DNA from: a virus
Strand: one strand, 5' to 3'
IMG/VR virus record: IMGVR_UViG_3300017779_000203
Coordinates: 1 to 21,278 of that record
DNA length: 21,278 nucleotides
Shown: positions 8,530 to 16,423 of the stretch, in pieces
Numbering within the stretch: position 1 is the first letter of the stretch
Layout of the letters: the number at the start of each line of letters is the position of its first letter
Notes under the pieces: model-generated
Told to the model about the DNA's origin: nothing
Seen by the model: the letters and a program-made list of their open reading frames with translations, nothing else
Databases searched by the model: none
Made by a program: the position numbers and the translations under genes

Positions 8530-10302
8530 ATGGCACTTTTTACACCCTCTGCTTCCCCTGCTGTGACAGTAAAAGAGATTGACCTTACAGGCGTAGTGCC
8601 TAATGTTCAAACTTCTACTGGTGCATTTGTGGGAAATTTCGGTTGGGGCCCTGTAGGTGAAGCAACTCTAGTTTCTGATGAAACTGGACTTGTTACTACC
8701 TTCTCTGCACCGACCAACTCAAACACGGTAGATTTCCATTCTGCCGCTTACTTCTTACGGTATTCAAATTCTTTATTTGTTGTCCGTCAGCAAGGATCAG
8801 ACGCAAAAAATTCCGCTGGTTCTAACACCAATAAAACCGTTACACAGACAAATTATAACAATTTAGATGCGTTCGACAACGCAACAATTGATTCTGGTGA
8901 TGGAGCATTCATTGCAAAATATCCGGGACAACTTGGTGACTCTTTACGAGTTTCTATGGTAGGTTCTGCTGATAGTGCGGGTTCTGCAACCACTGCATTC
9001 AACAACTGGGCATACAAAGGTTCTTTTGATGCCGCTCCTTCAACATCTGCGTTTGCTACAGAACAAGGTGCAACCAATGATGAAGTTCATATTGCGGTTA
9101 TTGACCGTGATGGTGGAATCTCTGGTGTTGCAAACACTGTACTAGAAACCTTCCCATTTGTATCTGTTGCTTCTAATGCAAAGAATGCCGATGGTACTTC
9201 AAACTACTACAAAGATGTGTTGAGATCACAATCTGCATGGATTTATGCAGGAGTTTCCCATGTGGGAACTGACTCAGCAGGAAAATCTGACTTTGGTGGT
9301 TCTAGTAACCAGTGGGGAGAGATCACTGCGACTAGCAGAGATTTTTCTACTGGACAAGTATTTGCAAATACGCAATCAACTTGGGACTTTGATGGTGGTG
9401 TTACTTCTTCAAGTATCTCTACATCAGAGATTGCTCTTGGATACGATAAGTTTGAAGATGCAGAAAACATCGAATTAGACTTCCTTATTCCACCAGAACT
9501 GGCAGATGCATCCTCAGTAAATACTGTGGTAAATGACCTAGTTTCTATTGCAGAAGCACGAAAAGATTGTGTGGTAGTTGCCTCACCAGATCGTGCCGCT
9601 GCCGTTACGACTAACACTAATGCCGCTGTTAAAACAACTGGTGATGGTTTCACTAAGTCTTCTTACTTGATACAAGACAACAACTATCTCAAGGTGTTCG
9701 ACAAGTACAACGATAAGTACATCAAGATTCCTGCTTGTTCTTCAACCGCAGGATTAATGGCATCAACCGATTTGGTTGCCGCCCCTTGGTTCTCACCCGC
9801 TGGTGCGAGACGAGGTCGTTATCTTGGTATTACTGACATTATTGTACCTAGTACAAAGACTGAAAGAGACACTCTTTACAAGGCAGGAATTAACCCAATT
9901 GCTAATATTCCCGGTGAGGGAGTTATGCTCTTTGGTGATAAGACTAATATGTCACGACCATCTGCGTTTGATCGCATCAATGTTCGTAGACTGTTCCTTG
10001 CAATTGAGAGAGCAATTGGTATCGCTGGTCGAAACGTAATGTTTGAATTCAATGACGAGTTTACTCGTGCTGAGTTCGTAAACATTGTAGAACCTTTCTT
10101 ACGAGAGATTCAAGGTAGGAGAGGTATCACAGAATTTAAAGTAGTCTGTGATGAGACCAACAATCCTCCCTCTGTTGTTGACCGTAATGAATTTATTGCA
10201 TCTATCTTCATCAAACCCGCTCGTTCTATCAACTATGTAACATTGAACTTTGTTGCTGTTAGAACTGGTGTTGAGTTTGAAGAAGTAGTTGGCACAGTAT
10301 AA
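8530..10302 (+). CDS. 18: Tail sheath protein gp18
   Basis: This 590-residue protein starts MALFTPSASPAVTVKEIDLT, followed by TGAFVGNFGWGPVGE, the N-terminal pattern of T4-type contractile sheath subunits. The C-terminal third holds conserved elements such as FSPAGARRGRYLG, GINPI, G-MLFGDKT and RLFLAIERAI, and ends with a domain that donates strands to neighbouring subunits in known sheaths (FNFVAVRTG-type segment near the end). It polymerises around the gp19 tube and contracts on infection. T4 gp18 is 659 aa; the difference lies in the central protruding domains. AAAGGA lies 11 bases before the ATG, and two late boxes precede it. It is followed 13 bp later by gene 19. Confidence 0.96.
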   Translation: MALFTPSASPAVTVKEIDLTGVVPNVQTSTGAFVGNFGWGPVGEATLVSDETGLVTTFSAPTNSNTVDFHSAAYFLRYSNSLFVVRQQGSDAKNSAGSNTNKTVTQTNYNNLDAFDNATIDSGDGAFIAKYPGQLGDSLRVSMVGSADSAGSATTAFNNWAYKGSFDAAPSTSAFATEQGATNDEVHIAVIDRDGGISGVANTVLETFPFVSVASNAKNADGTSNYYKDVLRSQSAWIYAGVSHVGTDSAGKSDFGGSSNQWGEITATSRDFSTGQVFANTQSTWDFDGGVTSSSISTSEIALGYDKFEDAENIELDFLIPPELADASSVNTVVNDLVSIAEARKDCVVVASPDRAAAVTTNTNAAVKTTGDGFTKSSYLIQDNNYLKVFDKYNDKYIKIPACSSTAGLMASTDLVAAPWFSPAGARRGRYLGITDIIVPSTKTERDTLYKAGINPIANIPGEGVMLFGDKTNMSRPSAFDRINVRRLFLAIERAIGIAGRNVMFEFNDEFTRAEFVNIVEPFLREIQGRRGITEFKVVCDETNNPPSVVDRNEFIASIFIKPARSINYVTLNFVAVRTGVEFEEVVGTV

Positions 10303-10315
10303 GGAGTATTGAGAA

Positions 10316-10843
10316 ATGGCAATTTTAGGTGTAGATGACTTCAAGTCAAAATTAAGAGGTGGGGGTGCAAGACCCAATCTATTTAAAGCAACGATCAACT
10401 TTCCTACTTACGCAGGTGGTGATGTAGAACTTACATCATTCCTCTGTAAAGCAGCGCAACTTCCTGCTTCACAAATGGCATTCTTTGATGTACCATTCCG
10501 TGGCAGACAGTTGAAGATGGCAGGAGATCGTACCTTTGAACCTTGGACAGTAACCATTCTGAACGATACTGATTTCAGTACTCGTAATGCAATGGAACGC
10601 TGGATGAACGGTATCAATGGTCACCAAGCAAACACTGGTCTGGTTAATCCTGTAGATTACCAAGCAGATTTGATTGTTGAACAGTTGAACCGTGATGGTT
10701 CCACTTCAAAAACTTATAACTTCCGTGGTTGTTTCCCAACTCTCGTCAGTGCAATTGATGTGAACTACGAAACTAACGATGTTATCGAAGAGTTTACGGT
10801 GGAATTCCAAGTGCAGTATTGGGAATCTGACACAACATCCTAG
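10316..10843 (+). CDS. 19: Tail tube protein gp19
   Basis: A 175-residue protein with the T4 gp19 pattern: ARPNLFKATI near residue 20, a C-KA-LPAS segment near residue 45, VPFRGR, then AGDRTFEPWTVTILND (about residues 69-84, closely matching T4), and a C-terminal EFTVEFQVQYWE. T4 gp19 is 163 aa. It stacks as hexameric rings to form the inner tube through which DNA passes. AAGGAG lies upstream of the ATG. The gene follows gp18 by 13 bp and is closed by the hairpin terminator at 10863-10892, which separates tail genes from the head operon. A second protein with the same fold pattern is encoded at 19524-20057. Confidence 0.95.
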   Translation: MAILGVDDFKSKLRGGGARPNLFKATINFPTYAGGDVELTSFLCKAAQLPASQMAFFDVPFRGRQLKMAGDRTFEPWTVTILNDTDFSTRNAMERWMNGINGHQANTGLVNPVDYQADLIVEQLNRDGSTSKTYNFRGCFPTLVSAIDVNYETNDVIEEFTVEFQVQYWESDTTS

Positions 10844-10862
10844 AGTTAATCTAGTTATAGAT

Positions 10863-10896
10863 AGAGGGGTAGGGAATTATCCCTACCTCTTTATTA
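10863..10896 (+). terminator. Rho-independent terminator after gene 19
   Basis: GTAGGGA (10869-10875) pairs with TCCCTAC (10880-10886) around an ATTA loop. The stem extends outward with GC, AT and GU pairs to about 10863/10892, followed by a short T-rich stretch. It lies between the tube and portal genes. The T-tract is imperfect, so partial read-through into gene 20 is plausible. Confidence 0.7.
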
Positions 10897-10912
10897 TAAA
10901 AAAGGTAAGTAC

Positions 10913-12418
10913 ATGGCAGAACAAGACAACAGTATTCTCAAACTGTTTGGTTTTGAATTAAAAAGACAAGACAAACCAGTTAAAGAGAAAGATAAATTAA
11001 AGTCTATTGTTGCTCCCACCGATGATGATGGTGCGGGGTATGTTACTGCGTCTGGTAGTCACTATGGTCAGTACATCGACATGGATGGGAACAAGGCAAA
11101 GGACAACCAACAACTTATCATCAAATACCGTGGGGTTGCACAACATCCAGAAGTAGATGCCGCTATTGAGGACATCGTAAACGAAACTATTGTAGGTTCT
11201 GAGCAAAATCAGTCTTGCGAACTTAATCTGGACAAAGTAGAAGCACCCGACAACATCAAAAAACAAATGACCGAAGAGTTCAATACCATATATTCTATGT
11301 TGAATTTTGGAGAACTAGGTCACGACATATTCCGTTCATTCTATGTTGATGGTCGTGTATATCACCATCTCGTAGTCAATGACTCAAATTTAAAAGCGGG
11401 TATCCAAGAAATCAGAACGATTGATGCCGCTAAGATTCGTAAAGTAAAAGAAGTAAAACATGACAAGGATCAGGCAACTGGTGCCAAGATCGTAAAAGAA
11501 GTCAATGAGTTTTACATTTATCAAGAGAAAGCAGGAACCAACCAAGGTGTAAGACTTTCTCCCGATAGTATTTCATATGTTTCCAGTGGTCTTTTAGACC
11601 CTAGCAAGAAACAGGTTGTGTCTTATTTACACAAGGCATTGAAACCAATCAACCAGTTACGCATGATGGAAGATTCACTTGTAATCTACCGTCTTGCTCG
11701 TGCTCCCGAACGCAGAATCTTCTATATTGATGTAGGTAATATGCCTCGCAATAAGTCGGAAGCATACATGAAAGACATCATGTCTAAGTATCGAAACAAG
11801 ATTGTTTATGATTCCAACACAGGACAACTGAAAGATGATCGCAAGCATATGTCTATGCTCGAAGATTTCTGGTTGCCTCGTAGGGAAGGTGGTCGTGGTA
11901 CTGAGATCAGCACACTTCCCGGTGGAGAGAATCTTGGACAGATTGATGACATCCTGTACTTCCAGAAGAGACTATATAGATCATTGAATGTACCAGTATC
12001 TCGTTTGGAACAGGAAGCACAGTTTACACTAGGTCGTTCAACTGAGATCGGAAGGGATGAAGTTAAATTCCAGAAGTTCATTGATAGACTGCGTAAAAGG
12101 TTCTCTGCATTGTTTACTGCAATACTCAAGAAACAACTCATACTGAAAGGTGTTATCACCGAACAGGATTGGGAAGAGTGGAAAGGGTTCATTACAGTAG
12201 ACTTCCAGAGAGACAACCACTTTACTGAATTAAAAGATGCAGAGTTGTTACAAAACAGACTGCAAACTCTTGATCAAGTATCTCAGTATGTTGGTGAATA
12301 TTTCTCACGAGAGTGGGCAATGAAAAATGTAATGATGATGTCTGATGAGGACATCGAAGAAATGAAACAGCAAGTCGAGGGTGAGAACTCCGTTGCAGAC
12401 GAAGATGAGGAAGTATGA
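10913..12418 (+). CDS. 20: Portal vertex protein gp20
   Basis: This 501-residue protein (T4 gp20: 524 aa) has the family signatures in order: KYR-VAQHPEVDAAIEDIVN (about 71-90), FYVDGRVYHHLV (143-154), IR-IDAAKIRKVKE (167-180), RLARAPERRIFYIDVGNMPR (260-279), and LPRREGGRGTEISTLPGGEN (321-340) with the LYRSLNVPVSRLE segment that follows. It forms the dodecameric ring at one capsid vertex, initiates prohead assembly, docks the terminase and later the neck. The C-terminus is strongly acidic. AAAAGG lies upstream of the start. The stop overlaps the next start in an ATGATG junction. This gene is commonly used as a marker for marine T4-like phages. Confidence 0.97.
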   Translation: MAEQDNSILKLFGFELKRQDKPVKEKDKLKSIVAPTDDDGAGYVTASGSHYGQYIDMDGNKAKDNQQLIIKYRGVAQHPEVDAAIEDIVNETIVGSEQNQSCELNLDKVEAPDNIKKQMTEEFNTIYSMLNFGELGHDIFRSFYVDGRVYHHLVVNDSNLKAGIQEIRTIDAAKIRKVKEVKHDKDQATGAKIVKEVNEFYIYQEKAGTNQGVRLSPDSISYVSSGLLDPSKKQVVSYLHKALKPINQLRMMEDSLVIYRLARAPERRIFYIDVGNMPRNKSEAYMKDIMSKYRNKIVYDSNTGQLKDDRKHMSMLEDFWLPRREGGRGTEISTLPGGENLGQIDDILYFQKRLYRSLNVPVSRLEQEAQFTLGRSTEIGRDEVKFQKFIDRLRKRFSALFTAILKKQLILKGVITEQDWEEWKGFITVDFQRDNHFTELKDAELLQNRLQTLDQVSQYVGEYFSREWAMKNVMMMSDEDIEEMKQQVEGENSVADEDEEV

Positions 12419-12735
12419 TGAGTGAAGAAAATCAAGAAGTTGAAACTGTAGAACCTACAGTAGTGGAAAACCTAATCAATCAGATCACTGATGGTGATTT
12501 GAATAATGCAGAAGGTTCGTTCCAGAGTCTTATACAAGACAAGATGGCAGATGCACTAGAAGCACAACGCATTGCTACTGCACAGGCAATCTTCAATGAC
12601 CAAGACGATGACATCGAAGAGATTGGAGATGAAGAAGTAGAACTTGATGATGGTGAAGTTGAAGTAACTTCTGAGGAAGAACCCGAAGAAGTTGAAGTAG
12701 TTTCTGAGGAAGAACCCGAAGAAACTGAAATTTAG
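12415..12735 (+). CDS. 67: Prohead core protein gp67-like
   Basis: A 106-residue (105 if the second ATG at 12418 is used) very acidic protein between portal and protease genes, the place of T4 gene 67. The segment at about residues 28-62 (LNNAEGSFQSLIQDKMADAL, then A-RIATAQAIF) matches the short conserved helix of gp67-like prohead core proteins. The C-terminal half is almost entirely Glu, Asp and Val and contains an 11-residue tandem duplication. Gp67 is a core component cleaved by gp21 during maturation in T4. It overlaps the gp20 stop by 4 bp, so coupling is likely. The identification rests on position and the helix motif. Confidence 0.75.
   Translation: MMSEENQEVETVEPTVVENLINQITDGDLNNAEGSFQSLIQDKMADALEAQRIATAQAIFNDQDDDIEEIGDEEVELDDGEVEVTSEEEPEEVEVVSEEEPEETEI
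12658..12723 (+). repeat. 33-bp tandem duplication in the gp67-like gene
   Basis: 12658-12690 and 12691-12723 are adjacent 33-bp copies that differ at only two bases (ACT versus GTT codon). They encode VEV[TV]SEEEPEE twice and extend the acidic tail in frame. The near identity points to a recent slippage or unequal recombination event. Confidence 0.9.
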
Positions 12736-12757
12736 TTGTTTTTAAAATATCATTTTG

Positions 12758-12765
12758 TATAAATA
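12758..12765 (+). promoter_or_regulatory. Late promoter box TATAAATA before gene 68
   Basis: An exact TATAAATA box in the 35-bp gap after the gp67-like gene. Only 5 bases separate it from the ATG of the next gene, so a transcript beginning at the usual distance would start at or next to that ATG. It probably provides extra transcription for genes 21 to 23. Confidence 0.65.
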
Positions 12766-12770
12766 ATACT

Positions 12771-12998
12771 ATGAAATCTTATAAACAACTCATTTCAGAA
12801 TTAAATGAAAGAACAAAGATGCCGAAAGGTGAAGTTGTTCTTAATAAGAAAATCAATCGTATCCCTGTCAAGATAATCAATATTGGCAAGGGAACTTTAC
12901 CATTTGTGGTTTTCATAGATGGTGACAAATTAGACGCATTCAAATCTTTGAAGGATGCTGAAAAGTCTGCCACCAAAGTAATAAAGGAATTAACCTAA
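12771..12998 (+). CDS. 68: Small basic prohead core protein, gp68-like
   Basis: A 75-residue lysine-rich protein (MKSYKQLISELNERTK start) sits between the gp67-like gene and the protease, the place of T4 gene 68. It contains a predicted beta segment, IPVKIINIGKGTLPFVVFID, followed by a Lys-rich helix. T4 gp68 is 141 aa, so the assignment is mainly positional. No Shine-Dalgarno sequence is visible; a TATAAATA box ends 5 bases before the ATG. The stop codon is immediately followed by the gene 21 ATG with no gap, which suggests coupled translation. It may modulate core assembly, as gp68 does in T4 by affecting head length. Confidence 0.55.
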   Translation: MKSYKQLISELNERTKMPKGEVVLNKKINRIPVKIINIGKGTLPFVVFIDGDKLDAFKSLKDAEKSATKVIKELT

Positions 12999-13661
12999 AT
13001 GAAGTTAATTACAGAGTTTACAGATAATAATACTCTTGAATGTCTCGTAGAGAAGAAAGAGGATGGTGAGAAGAAATACCTAATCGCAGGTGTTTTTGCT
13101 CAAGCAGACAAAAAGAATAGAAATGGTCGCATATATCCGAAGGCAGTTATGGAACCTGCTGTAGAGAGATATGTAGACCAACAAGTTAAAACTGGTAGGG
13201 CAGTGGGTGAGTTGAATCATCCAGAAGGGCCCACGGTAAACTTGGACAAAGTTTCACACCTCATCACAGAACTCAAATTTGAGGGAAATGATGTGGTAGG
13301 AAAGGCACAAATATTGGATACTCCGATGGGTAAGATCGTAAAGGGTTTACTTGATGGTGGTGTACAATTAGGTGTGTCAACTCGTGGTATGGGTAGTCTT
13401 GTGAATCAAGGTGGGGCAATGGTCGTGAAAGACGACTTTATTCTTAGTACGGTTGACATCGTACAAGACCCAAGTGCACCAGAAGCATTTGTTAATGGTA
13501 TTATGGAAGGTGTTGACTGGGTCTGGAATAACGGCATTTTGAAACCGCAAGTAATTGAAAATATGGAGACTGAAATTAAAAACACTCCGAAAACTGTCTT
13601 ATATGAGACAAGTGTTCGAGAGTTTAAGAATTTCCTCTCGTTAATTAAATCTAATATGTAA
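12999..13661 (+). CDS. 21: Prohead core scaffold protein and maturation protease gp21
   Basis: A 220-residue protein (T4 gp21: 212 aa) with the phage prohead serine protease signatures: NRNGRIYPKAV (about 40-50), GELNHPEGP with candidate catalytic His74, LGVSTRGMGS with candidate nucleophile Ser127, and a TVDIVQDPSAP segment (151-161). It belongs to the T4-type herpesvirus-fold protease group. It is packaged in the prohead core, activates itself and cleaves gp22, gp67, gp68 and the gp23 N-terminus before DNA packaging. It starts directly after the previous stop codon and is followed by gene 22 after 10 bp with an AAGGAG ribosome site. Confidence 0.95.
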   Translation: MKLITEFTDNNTLECLVEKKEDGEKKYLIAGVFAQADKKNRNGRIYPKAVMEPAVERYVDQQVKTGRAVGELNHPEGPTVNLDKVSHLITELKFEGNDVVGKAQILDTPMGKIVKGLLDGGVQLGVSTRGMGSLVNQGGAMVVKDDFILSTVDIVQDPSAPEAFVNGIMEGVDWVWNNGILKPQVIENMETEIKNTPKTVLYETSVREFKNFLSLIKSNM

Positions 13662-13671
13662 GGAGTCAATA

Positions 13672-14703
13672 ATGACTGATGAAGCAAAAGTCGAAGTTGA
13701 ACTTCACGATGAAGAAATTAACGACATTGTGGAAGAAACTCTCGAAGAGAAAGCAGAGGTTGCCAAAGAAGATAATTCCGAAGAAGATTCGGTTGCATCT
13801 GTCGATAAAGCAGCGGATGCAGTAAAGAAAGCACCGATTCCAAAAACGAAAGCGGGTATGATTAATGCTATGAGCATGGCGTTACATTCTATGAAAAAGG
13901 ATGAACTAACTGCCTCATACGAAAGTATCATGGGTGAAGCACTTGAATCAGGAGAAGAAGCAATTGTGGAAACACAGGTTGATACTTCTGCTGAACTAGA
14001 TGCATTAGTCGAGTCAGAGCAAACACTCAGTGATGAGTTTAAAGCAAAAACCGCTGTACTTTTTGAAACTGCTGTAAAATCGAAACTTTCAGAAGAAGTT
14101 GATCGTATCGAAGCACAGTACAAGGAAGAATTAGCAGAAGAAATCTCTTCTACTAAGGCAGACCTTGTTGAAAAGGTAGACAGTTACCTGAACTATGTAG
14201 TTGAATCTTGGATGGAAAGTAATCAAGTAGCAATCCAGAACGGTCTCCGTACTGAAATTGCTGAGACTTTCATGGACAAAATGAAAGACCTGTTTACAGA
14301 GTCTTACATCTCTGTTCCAGAATCCAAAGTTGACCTAGTTGACGAACTTGCTGAGTCCGTTGAAGAGTTGGAAACAAAACTCAACGAAACTACTCAGAAA
14401 GTGATTGACACTACTGGTGAACTGGAAGCATACAAACGTGATAGCATCATCCGTGAAGCATCTCGTGATCTTGCAGAGACACAGGTAGTTAAATTGAAGT
14501 CACTCGTAGAAGACATCGACTTTGAAGACGAAGATCAATTCGCCTCTAAAGTTAAGACTGTTGTCGAGTCATACTTCACCAAAGAAGTCGCAAGTAGTGA
14601 AGAAGTAGAACAAATCGTAGAAGATGCCGACAGTACTGTCGAAGTATCATCTGTGATGGAAGGATACCTCTCTGCTATTCGCAAACAAACAAAAACCCAA
14701 TAA
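13672..14703 (+). CDS. 22: Major prohead scaffold protein gp22
   Basis: A 343-residue, Glu/Lys-rich, mostly helical protein without Cys or Trp-rich folds, located between the protease and the major capsid gene as in T4 (gp22: 269 aa). Long coiled-coil stretches are evident at about residues 105-170 and 220-300. A segment near 55-85 (KTKAGMINAMSMALHSMKKD) matches the conserved start of the scaffold domain in marine relatives. It forms the internal core around which gp23 assembles and is degraded by gp21. A good AAGGAG site precedes the ATG. It is longer than T4 gp22, mainly through an acidic N-terminal region. Confidence 0.9.
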   Translation: MTDEAKVEVELHDEEINDIVEETLEEKAEVAKEDNSEEDSVASVDKAADAVKKAPIPKTKAGMINAMSMALHSMKKDELTASYESIMGEALESGEEAIVETQVDTSAELDALVESEQTLSDEFKAKTAVLFETAVKSKLSEEVDRIEAQYKEELAEEISSTKADLVEKVDSYLNYVVESWMESNQVAIQNGLRTEIAETFMDKMKDLFTESYISVPESKVDLVDELAESVEELETKLNETTQKVIDTTGELEAYKRDSIIREASRDLAETQVVKLKSLVEDIDFEDEDQFASKVKTVVESYFTKEVASSEEVEQIVEDADSTVEVSSVMEGYLSAIRKQTKTQ

Positions 14704-14727
14704 TTAATTCGTACTAAGGAAATTAAA

Positions 14728-16041
14728 ATGCAATCTTACGATAGTTTAATCGAAAAGTGGGCACCAGTACTAGATGAAGAGTCAGCAGGAAAAATCTCTG
14801 ACAATCACAGACGTTCTGTAACTGCCGCTATCTTGGAGAACCAAGAAAAAGCAATCATGGAGCAGAACGCTGCTTCTCATGGTTTTATGACCGAAAACAA
14901 CGCTGCTCCTGCTAACGCAACTGGTTCAGTAAACAACTTTGACCCTGTTCTTATCTCTTTGGTAAGACGAGCAATGCCTAACCTAATCGCATACGATGTA
15001 TGTGGTGTACAACCTATGAACGGCCCAACTGGTCTCATCTTTGCGATGAAATCACGTTATCAAGGTGGTTCTACTTCTAACCGTGAAGCACTGTTCAACG
15101 AAGCAGAGACTCGTTTCTCTGGTGACAGTTCTGGTACTCACGATTCTGACAATGCTTCTGGTTTCAACGGCATTGATTCAGAAGGTGCTCGTTTAACTTC
15201 ACTTGCCGCTGGTGGTATGCCTACTGCTGATGCCGAAGCACTTGGTCGTACTGGTGGTTCTGCGTTCAACGAAATGGGTTTCACCATTGAACGACAGACT
15301 GTTACTGCTAAGTCTCGTGCATTGAAAGCAGAGTACACTCTTGAACTTGCTCAAGACTTGAAAGCAATCCACGGTTTGGATGCTGAAACTGAGTTGGCAA
15401 ACATTTTGTCTGCTGAGATTCTTGCTGAAATCAACCGTGAAGTTATCCGTACTATCAACAGTCAAGCAAAGACTGGTGCACAACAGGCAAATGTTACCTC
15501 TAACGGTATCTTCAATATGTCTAGTGACACTGATGGTCGTTGGTCTGCTGAGAAGTTCAAAGGTCTTGGTGTACAGATTGACCGTGAATGTAATGTGATT
15601 GCCAAAGAAACTCGCCGTGGTAAAGGTAATGTAATCATCTGTTCATCAGATGTTGCTACTGCTCTTGCCGCTGCCGGTACTTTGGACTATAGTCCTGCTA
15701 TCAGCAACAACCTACAGGTTGATGACACTGGTAACACTTTCGCAGGTCTTCTGAATGGTCGTATCCGTGTATACATCGATCCATATGCCAACACTGACTA
15801 TGTAACTGTTGGTTATAAGGGTCAGAACCCATATGACAGTGGTGTATTCTACTGCCCATATGTACCATTACAGATGGTTAAAGCAGTTGGTGAAGATGAC
15901 TTCCAACCACGCATCGGGTTTAAAACTCGTTACGGAATGGCATCAAACCCATTTGTTGGTTCTACACCTTCTGACGGTCTTGCTACTGCTAAGACTAACC
16001 AGTACTACCGTATCTTCAAGGTGACTAACATCTTGACATAA
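14728..16041 (+). CDS. 23: Major capsid protein gp23 precursor
   Basis: A 437-residue HK97-fold capsid protein (T4 gp23: 521 aa). After the N-terminal propeptide come the highly conserved LVRRAMPNLIAYDVCGVQPM (about 79-98) and NGPTGLIFAMKSRY segments, and later GLDAETELANILSAEILAEI, FAGLLNGRIRVYIDP and FKTRYGMASNPF. The expected gp21 cleavage falls at about E56 in FMTE-N. TAAGGA lies upstream of the ATG. The gene ends in the first 64-bp repeat region with a strong UUCG terminator. No gene 24 paralog follows, as in other marine T4-like phages. Confidence 0.98.
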   Translation: MQSYDSLIEKWAPVLDEESAGKISDNHRRSVTAAILENQEKAIMEQNAASHGFMTENNAAPANATGSVNNFDPVLISLVRRAMPNLIAYDVCGVQPMNGPTGLIFAMKSRYQGGSTSNREALFNEAETRFSGDSSGTHDSDNASGFNGIDSEGARLTSLAAGGMPTADAEALGRTGGSAFNEMGFTIERQTVTAKSRALKAEYTLELAQDLKAIHGLDAETELANILSAEILAEINREVIRTINSQAKTGAQQANVTSNGIFNMSSDTDGRWSAEKFKGLGVQIDRECNVIAKETRRGKGNVIICSSDVATALAAAGTLDYSPAISNNLQVDDTGNTFAGLLNGRIRVYIDPYANTDYVTVGYKGQNPYDSGVFYCPYVPLQMVKAVGEDDFQPRIGFKTRYGMASNPFVGSTPSDGLATAKTNQYYRIFKVTNILT

Positions 16042-16053
16042 GTCGGTATAAAA

Positions 16054-16117
16054 AATAGAGTGGGGGAGTATATCTAACTCACCAATTTTAAAGGGGTCTT
16101 TCGAGACCCCTTTTTTT
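16054..16117 (+). repeat. 64-bp perfect direct repeat, left copy
   Basis: This stretch is identical base for base to 16419-16482 (offset 365 bp). It begins AATAGAGTGGGGGAG and ends in the T-run of a terminator hairpin. It lies 12 bp after the gp23 stop codon. Together the two copies bracket the lipoprotein cassette. Confidence 0.97.
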
Positions 16118-16118
16118 T
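16090..16118 (+). terminator. Rho-independent terminator after gene 23
   Basis: GGGGTCT (16093-16099) and AGACCCC (16104-16110) form a 7-bp stem with a TTCG loop, extended by AAA/TTT to 10 bp and followed by eight T residues. This is a textbook intrinsic terminator and closes the capsid operon. Confidence 0.95.
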
Positions 16119-16122
16119 GTCT

Positions 16123-16130
16123 TATAAATA
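16123..16130 (+). promoter_or_regulatory. Late promoter box TATAAATA for the lipoprotein gene
   Basis: An exact TATAAATA within CTTATAAATA, the same context as the proximal gp18 box. It lies just after the gp23 terminator and 86 bp before the lipoprotein ATG, so the small gene has its own late transcription unit. Confidence 0.8.
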
Positions 16131-16134
16131 AGTG

Positions 16135-16176
16135 TGTTCACGAACTGAACATAGAAGTATGAGACGGTATTACCGT
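16135..16176 (+). promoter_or_regulatory. Structured leader of the lipoprotein gene
   Basis: Two small inverted repeats occupy the roughly 80-nt leader: TGTTCA (16135-16140) with TGAACA (16146-16151), and ACGGT (16164-16168) with ACCGT (16172-16176). Neither is followed by a T-run. Box-to-start distance and hairpin content resemble the gene 18 leader. A function in mRNA stability or start control is inference. Confidence 0.35.
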
Positions 16177-16216
16177 GGTGTCTGGTCATCCAGTAATCTA
16201 GAAACAGGAGAGTATT

Positions 16217-16423
16217 ATGCGTTTTATTGCAATTGCATTCGCATTAGTTCTATCTGCTTGTTCAACTATCGATGCAACTATCGATGGTACTGGTGGTGTT
16301 ATTAAAGGTGTCGGTTCTGATGTCTTTGGTGTGACCGCAGGTGTGTTGGATGTAACATCAAATTTAATTAAAGATGTTGCAGAAAAGACTGGCACAGATG
16401 CAACATCACCAGAAGGGGAATAG
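16217..16423 (+). CDS. Small phage lipoprotein
   Basis: A 68-residue protein with a lipoprotein signal: MRF, a hydrophobic stretch (residues 4-12) and the lipobox LSAC with the lipidated Cys at residue 15. The mature part is about 54 residues, rich in Gly, Val, Thr and Asp, with no Trp or other recognised domain. Ser after the Cys would favour the outer membrane under the enteric Lol rule. CAGGAG lies about 10 bases before the ATG. Expression is late, from its own box. Known phage lipoproteins of this size include superinfection-exclusion proteins such as T5 Llp, and entericidin-like proteins are also similar in size; either role here is a guess. The stop codon lies within the right 64-bp repeat. 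Confidence 0.8.
   Translation: MRFIAIAFALVLSACSTIDATIDGTGGVIKGVGSDVFGVTAGVLDVTSNLIKDVAEKTGTDATSPEGE

Noticed and set aside
9243-9653. 136-residue - strand frame opposite the sheath gene
   Set aside because: Shadow of the clear gp18 coding sequence.
10895-10902. TATAAAAA before the portal gene as a possible late box
   Set aside because: It deviates from TATAAATA and overlaps the ribosome-site region of gene 20; read-through of the upstream terminator is an equally good explanation.
13704-14123. 139-residue Ser/Ala-rich - strand frame opposite the scaffold gene
   Set aside because: Mirror of the Glu/Lys/Ala-rich gp22 codons; no promoter or ribosome site.
16033-16052. TTGACA followed by TATAAA at the end of gene 23
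   Set aside because: The spacing is only 8 bp, far too short for a sigma70 promoter, and the TTGACA is part of gp23 codons.
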